Below the pieces are notes generated by a model. The model did no database searches. It had not been told where the DNA came from and worked only from the letters and a program-made list of their open reading frames with translations. A stretch of DNA of 64,000 nucleotides from Paralvinella palmiformis (Eukaryota > Annelida > Polychaeta > Terebellida > Alvinellidae), in contig JAODUP010000069.1 of NCBI GenBank assembly GCA_025642065.1, forward strand, positions 558,501-622,500, read 5' to 3'. Shown piece by piece: positions 57,380 through 64,000 of this stretch (within the stretch, counting starts at the first letter, position 1; every line of letters starts with the position of its first letter). The position numbers and the translations under genes are program-made.

Positions 57380-58295
57380 CCATAGGTCCCGGCCATTAAG
57401 CCGAGACTGTGTCAACAGTTTGACCCTTATTTTGAGGGGTCGGCTTAATGGCCTGTGCTATTTCAGTGTCAAGAAATCCAGTCACTGGGAGAAAAAATTG
57501 CAGTGTGTTAGCAGCCGTCTAGATCTAGACTCTAATCTAGATCAGTAGATACAAATGGACACTAAATCATCATTTTTATTTAAACTCGTTCAGTCAAGGA
57601 GTGAAAATAGAAGTGAAACAAGTTGATGATAATTATACATGGCTTTATAATGAAAATCAATATTTATATATAGAATTATCTGATTTTTGTAATTATGGAT
57701 AAATATTGTTGGACTCAGTAGCGTATATCACGAATTTCAGTTCGAAGGCAGCGTCTGTAACAAGACAACTCGTACCCAAAAACGTCGTATCTCATTCATT
57801 TGGCAGCATAGACATTAGGGTGCCCCATACACATATTTTGTCTGGGCATATTTATACTAATAACGGGATAATCACTGATTAATTAATTTATTTTCAATAG
57901 AGAGTTAGTTAGATATACTAACTGACTGCATATACCAGTAATTTACATTGTGACAATTGTCTTGGTTATTGCCACATTATAGTTACCAAAACGTACCATC
58001 AAAGACTCCGTCTAATTATTTCTGAGTCATTGACTTCATATGCCGTTAATTTAAGTTTGAGTTGTGCAAACAGTTTGTGTAGATCGTTATATAATTGGCC
58101 TTGATCTATTGACAGTATACAAAACACCTTTTAACGAATTATGAAAACAAAACCTATTTCCTGCATTCCAAAACATCACCTGGAAATACTGCAGGGAAAA
58201 GTTCAGATGTTTAGGTTGGCTTCATGGACAGTACTACCATAAATCATGATATTTTAGGCCTAAAACAACCTCGGCTTCATTGCCGGGACCTATGG
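57380..58295. mobile_element. 916-bp TIR element with TA target duplication
   Basis: The left end CCATAGGTCCCGGCCATTAA and the right end in reverse complement CCATAGGTCCCGGCAATGAA are inverted copies, each next to TA (57378-57379, 58296-58297). The left end additionally contains a perfect 14-bp hairpin (GGCCATTAAGCCGA at 57391-57404 and its inverse at 57440-57453). No transposase is visible. Confidence 0.7.
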
Positions 58296-58296
58296 T

Positions 58297-59074
58297 ATTT
58301 TCGTATACAGGTCGAGGTCAATTTTTTACCCTGTAATTATTTCCTCAGGCATATGCTTACCATATAAGTCGAGGTTAAGTATTGGTTTAAAATCCTCCAA
58401 AAAGCTGACCCAATCGTTTCAAACTTATGGTGTCGGCAAGTGCACTGTAAATATACCAATATAAATTTTTTCATGGGCAACGACACACACACATATTTCG
58501 CTTTGATGTTATAGTTAACTAATAAACGAACTTGTTACAAACGCCCCTGATTGTAACTTCAACTGGCAAGTGTTATTAATTAATTGTTTCACAGCTAGTG
58601 GTGAGCAAGGTTTGCAATGTGAACGGTGATTCCTATATTGTCACTAATCATCTGGAAGTATCAGTAGTTAACAGTGCGTGACTATCAAGTATTATTACAT
58701 AAAGACTAGCTTGTTTTTGAGGTCCAAATAACAGTTTGGTGAAAATGAATCGTTATTTATTGAATAAGACTAGTAGGTAGAGATGTGACGATTTTCTTCC
58801 AACTATGGCTGACACAAACACACCTGACTCTAAGTTCAGTTGGCAAGTGTTATTAATTTATTGTTTCATAGCACATCTGGAGGTACTGGCAGATAAGAGT
58901 GCATGACTATCAAGTATTATTACATAAGACTGGCATGTTTCTGATATCCTAATAATAGTTTGGTGAAAATTAATTGTTGTTTATTGAATAATAATGGATT
59001 AGGCCTAGTAGGCAGTGATGTGACAACTTCCTTTTCCCTACAGAAAAACCTGACTTATACATGAGTATGTACAG
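58297..59074. mobile_element. Non-autonomous TIR element, copy 2 of the 8796-9719 family
   Basis: Collinear with 8796-9719: TTTACCCTGTAATTATTTCC, CATATAAGTCGAGGTTAAGT, the two diverged internal tandem units, and a right end GACTTATACATGAGTATGTA then CAG and TA. It abuts the previous element at a shared TA. Confidence 0.65.
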
Positions 59075-59204
59075 TATCTTATGGTTTTGCACTAAAACCC
59101 AAATTATTAGCATTATTAGCTTGAGGTCTCATAAAGGGAGATCTGAACAAGCTGGTCAGTATTGGGTGAGTCAGTTACTAGTTACTGAAGATACTTTTGG
59201 AGGT

Positions 59205-59262
59205 TGCTCAGCCCATTTAGCCTACTTTGTACACAAAAGTGGCCATAAAACATCAAACATTG
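59205..59262. mobile_element. SINE-core fragment (family B)
   Basis: GGTTGCTCAGCCCATTTAGC then ACAAAAGTGGCCATAAAACA; same orientation as the 14.5-kb and 27.3-kb copies. Confidence 0.65.
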
Positions 59263-61679
59263 ATCAGCACTGCCCACTACCATCTATACTTAGCATTCAT
59301 ATCCATCCAACTACCATAAACCTGTTGTGCTAAATATTGGCAACAGAGTTTTTTAAGCAATCACACGCTAGCTCAGGTATCCTTCAAACTCTTCTTAAAG
59401 CAGGTGATGATGTGACATTTTCACTTTTATCCATCCATTAGACTCGGGTGGCATTCACCACTAAAGCGTATTTGCCACGGTGCTATTGTCACAAAACATT
59501 AAGCACTCTCAGCTAAATCACCACTGATGGTTGTCCCCATTCACCACCTATAATCACTAACATACTTTGTATTGAACTAATTTTACTGTCATTTGACAAG
59601 TGGTTTACTGGGAAATGGTACTGGGCATTCTTAGTAATTAACAAAAATTATATGAAACAATACTCTATCCAGACATTCCAGTCTGAAGCATTGATTTGTA
59701 GCAGGTTCGATACATAACAGAATATAAAAAATTATTTACACAAATTGTTACCAAAGTCTGCTGAAATGTTCAAAAATATTCTAATGGATATAACTTCTGG
59801 GAATATTTTATTTATGACACAGAATATTTACACCCAATAGTATTTAAAACTACCTCAATATCAGCAGCAAAAACCAATTCACTCTGAACTTCAGCAACAT
59901 CATCTGTCCTTGGGCATCTGTGTACAGTCTGTAACCCTGTTTAAAAACTTAATTGTTGCTACCTCTGAACTTGTCATTTCTAACACAGTGCCAATAAAAA
60001 TCATCCACATATGCAACTGCAACCCATGAGCCCTGATTCAGACCAGTTATTAAATGTAAAGGAATCTATTGTCTTGCATTTATTTCGATTTTGAAAGTTA
60101 TCTGATTCAGTCAGTCAAAATTAGTTTCTTTGTTTGGTCTGGGTGAATTCTTGCTCTAAGTCAAAATCCATCACTGTATTAGATGTTGCATTTATAATCC
60201 AACATGGGTTCAGCATAGGCAGTCCTGGGAACAGCAGCTTTGTTTACCTTCAACCTTGTGACAGCTGTCAAGCTCCAACTTCAGTTGTAACAGGTCAGCT
60301 GAAGCCATATCAAGTTGGCAGGGAATGGGATCCATAGCCATGAACACTGACCAGAATAAGTTCAGTGTGCCACCAACTGAAAAGCAATAATGAATTGTTC
60401 TTAAATCACATATATGTAACTGACATTTACTATTTAGTCAAATAGAGCCTGACACTCACCGATTCAGTGTATGTCACTATGTTTATGTCAGTATGTGTAC
60501 TGTATTTATCTCATATAAATGAAATCACCAACTATGGATTTACTTCAGTGTAAACCTTTTTAATTCAGATATGTATATTATAACCAGCACAGAATGTATT
60601 TATAATACAGTGAACTTCAAGATGGTGCAATTTGCCCTGGGGGTGCATGAATATGATTTCTTTGTCGATTGACCATAATATATATCAAGCTACTGTTTGT
60701 ATAACTTTATAAAGCATATATTTCTCTTTCAGATGTTATATGTCCCTTTTTTGTTTTGTTTCCACCAATATATTTTGTTGTTGTCTTGTTGAAACTTACT
60801 GGTGCTCTTCGATAGGCACATTGTTTACTGGCAAAGCATTTACTTAATACACACTCAATGTAATAAACATGCATAGTCATTAAAAGAATAAAGACTCAAG
60901 ATTTCAAAAACATAAAATTTGTTGATGTAGCTTAGATAGAAATATGAAAAAAATGTTGGGCAAATAAACAACAGGTTTAGCATCTGGAAGCGCCTTTTAC
61001 CCATCTGTCGGGATACGTAATAATATTGTGATGTTATGACAATTTATGAAGTCTGTCAGCCATGCAATATTTCGGTCACTGAGGATAACTGAGAACATTA
61101 GAAAGAAGGTTTGAATTGAAGTCCTGTGAATGTGTTTTGTTTTAGTTATGTGCAGGGGTTGACATTACATTTTGACATTAATTTGCTATGTCAGACAAGT
61201 AATGTAAAAATATGGTTACCAAAAAAATGCGGCCATACATGTGGAGCAGCTGTGCTTAATAGGTGCATACATTTTACATATGCCAGCTGTGTGATGACTT
61301 CTGTAAAGCATATTGTAAATTGTCGTATCTCCTGTTGGTGCAATTGCACTGACACATGTCAAAGAGCTATATGTTTTTTTCTGGATTAGATGACCTTTTC
61401 CTGTTTTATTGACCACTGTTTTGAAAATACGAAATCAAGGGAAAATCTCAAATAAATGTTTGAATTACTATGACAATCTTATTGCCACATCAAACAACCC
61501 ACAGTAGCTTTTGTATTGTGTGACATCATGATTAGGTTGCCAGTGGCAATTGGACAGTTGTTAACGTCAAATCTGGTTGTAGGAGGTGTTTTTAAATTAC
61601 TGTGTAGCATAACATTTACATTAATTGTATTTGATGATGACCATTTTCATATTTAAGGTGGAGTTAAATAGAAGGCAGG
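59263..61679. other. Intergenic and PRPF8 5' flank, no gene recognised
   Basis: ORFs at 60134-60337 and 61126-61389 show no domain. The sequence just before the PRPF8 start (TTCATATTTAAG/GTGGAG at about 61657) can be read as a splice acceptor, so the PRPF8 5' UTR is probably spliced from an exon further left that I could not place. Confidence 0.4.
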
Positions 61680-63933
<2,254 letters not shown>

Positions 63934-64000
63934 TGAGTAGCAACATCATAAGACAACCACATGAGCATTATCAATTCAACAGTTGATAAATGGTGCTGGT

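Noticed and set aside
59800..60000. Possible Gypsy-type integrase fragment on the minus strand (a DDFYW-like stretch)
   Set aside because: Only a few residues fit and no zinc-finger or DDE motif follows; chance resemblance is likely.

Overview
This is AT-rich animal nuclear DNA with long introns, dense (TA)n and (CA)n microsatellites, and many tRNA-derived SINEs, LINE remnants, hAT elements and small inverted-repeat elements. Gene structures (short exons, GT-AG introns) are those of an invertebrate. The repeat mix and the THAP-like and CAP-Gly/CYLD-like families suggest a lophotrochozoan, most likely a mollusc; the species is inference only. I found no bacterial-type operon, CRISPR array, rRNA or canonical tRNA.

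Four protein-coding genes can be assembled by hand with every splice phase consistent. (1) 16350-3301, minus: a complete 13-exon, 522-residue guanine-deaminase-like protein. It keeps the family fold along its whole length but has lost most active-site residues, so it looks like a maintained pseudoenzyme. (2) 27560-34492, plus: a complete 6-exon fucose mutarotase (FUOM, 151 residues), including one GC-AG intron. (3) 48710-40320, minus: the 3' part of a CYLD-like gene whose last four exons encode two CAP-Gly domains, produced by a tandem segmental duplication. (4) 61680-63932 and beyond, plus: the first four coding exons of the spliceosome scaffold PRPF8, with a polyglutamine N-terminus.

The rest is mostly transposon-derived. 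18.1-20.0 kb holds a decayed LINE with endonuclease and reverse-transcriptase remnants. 20.76-23.16 kb and 28.08-30.66 kb are two related hAT-type elements with 8-bp target duplications, each carrying a LINE fragment inside; the second lies in FUOM intron 1. FUOM intron 5 holds two different inverted-repeat elements, one containing a small ORF next to an NRF1-like motif. 24.9-26.8 kb contains fragments of a SAP-domain gene and a THAP-domain gene facing each other. 38-48 kb is the CAP-Gly duplication with its later insertions. 48.7-61.6 kb contains no gene I can name, only SINE, LINE, minisatellite and TIR-element debris.

The four genes are functionally unrelated (purine-deaminase-like fold, sugar mutarotation, microtubule/ubiquitin-type adaptor, splicing), as is usual for metazoan neighbours. 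The most interesting signals are the guanine deaminase pseudoenzyme and the CAP-Gly exon duplication.
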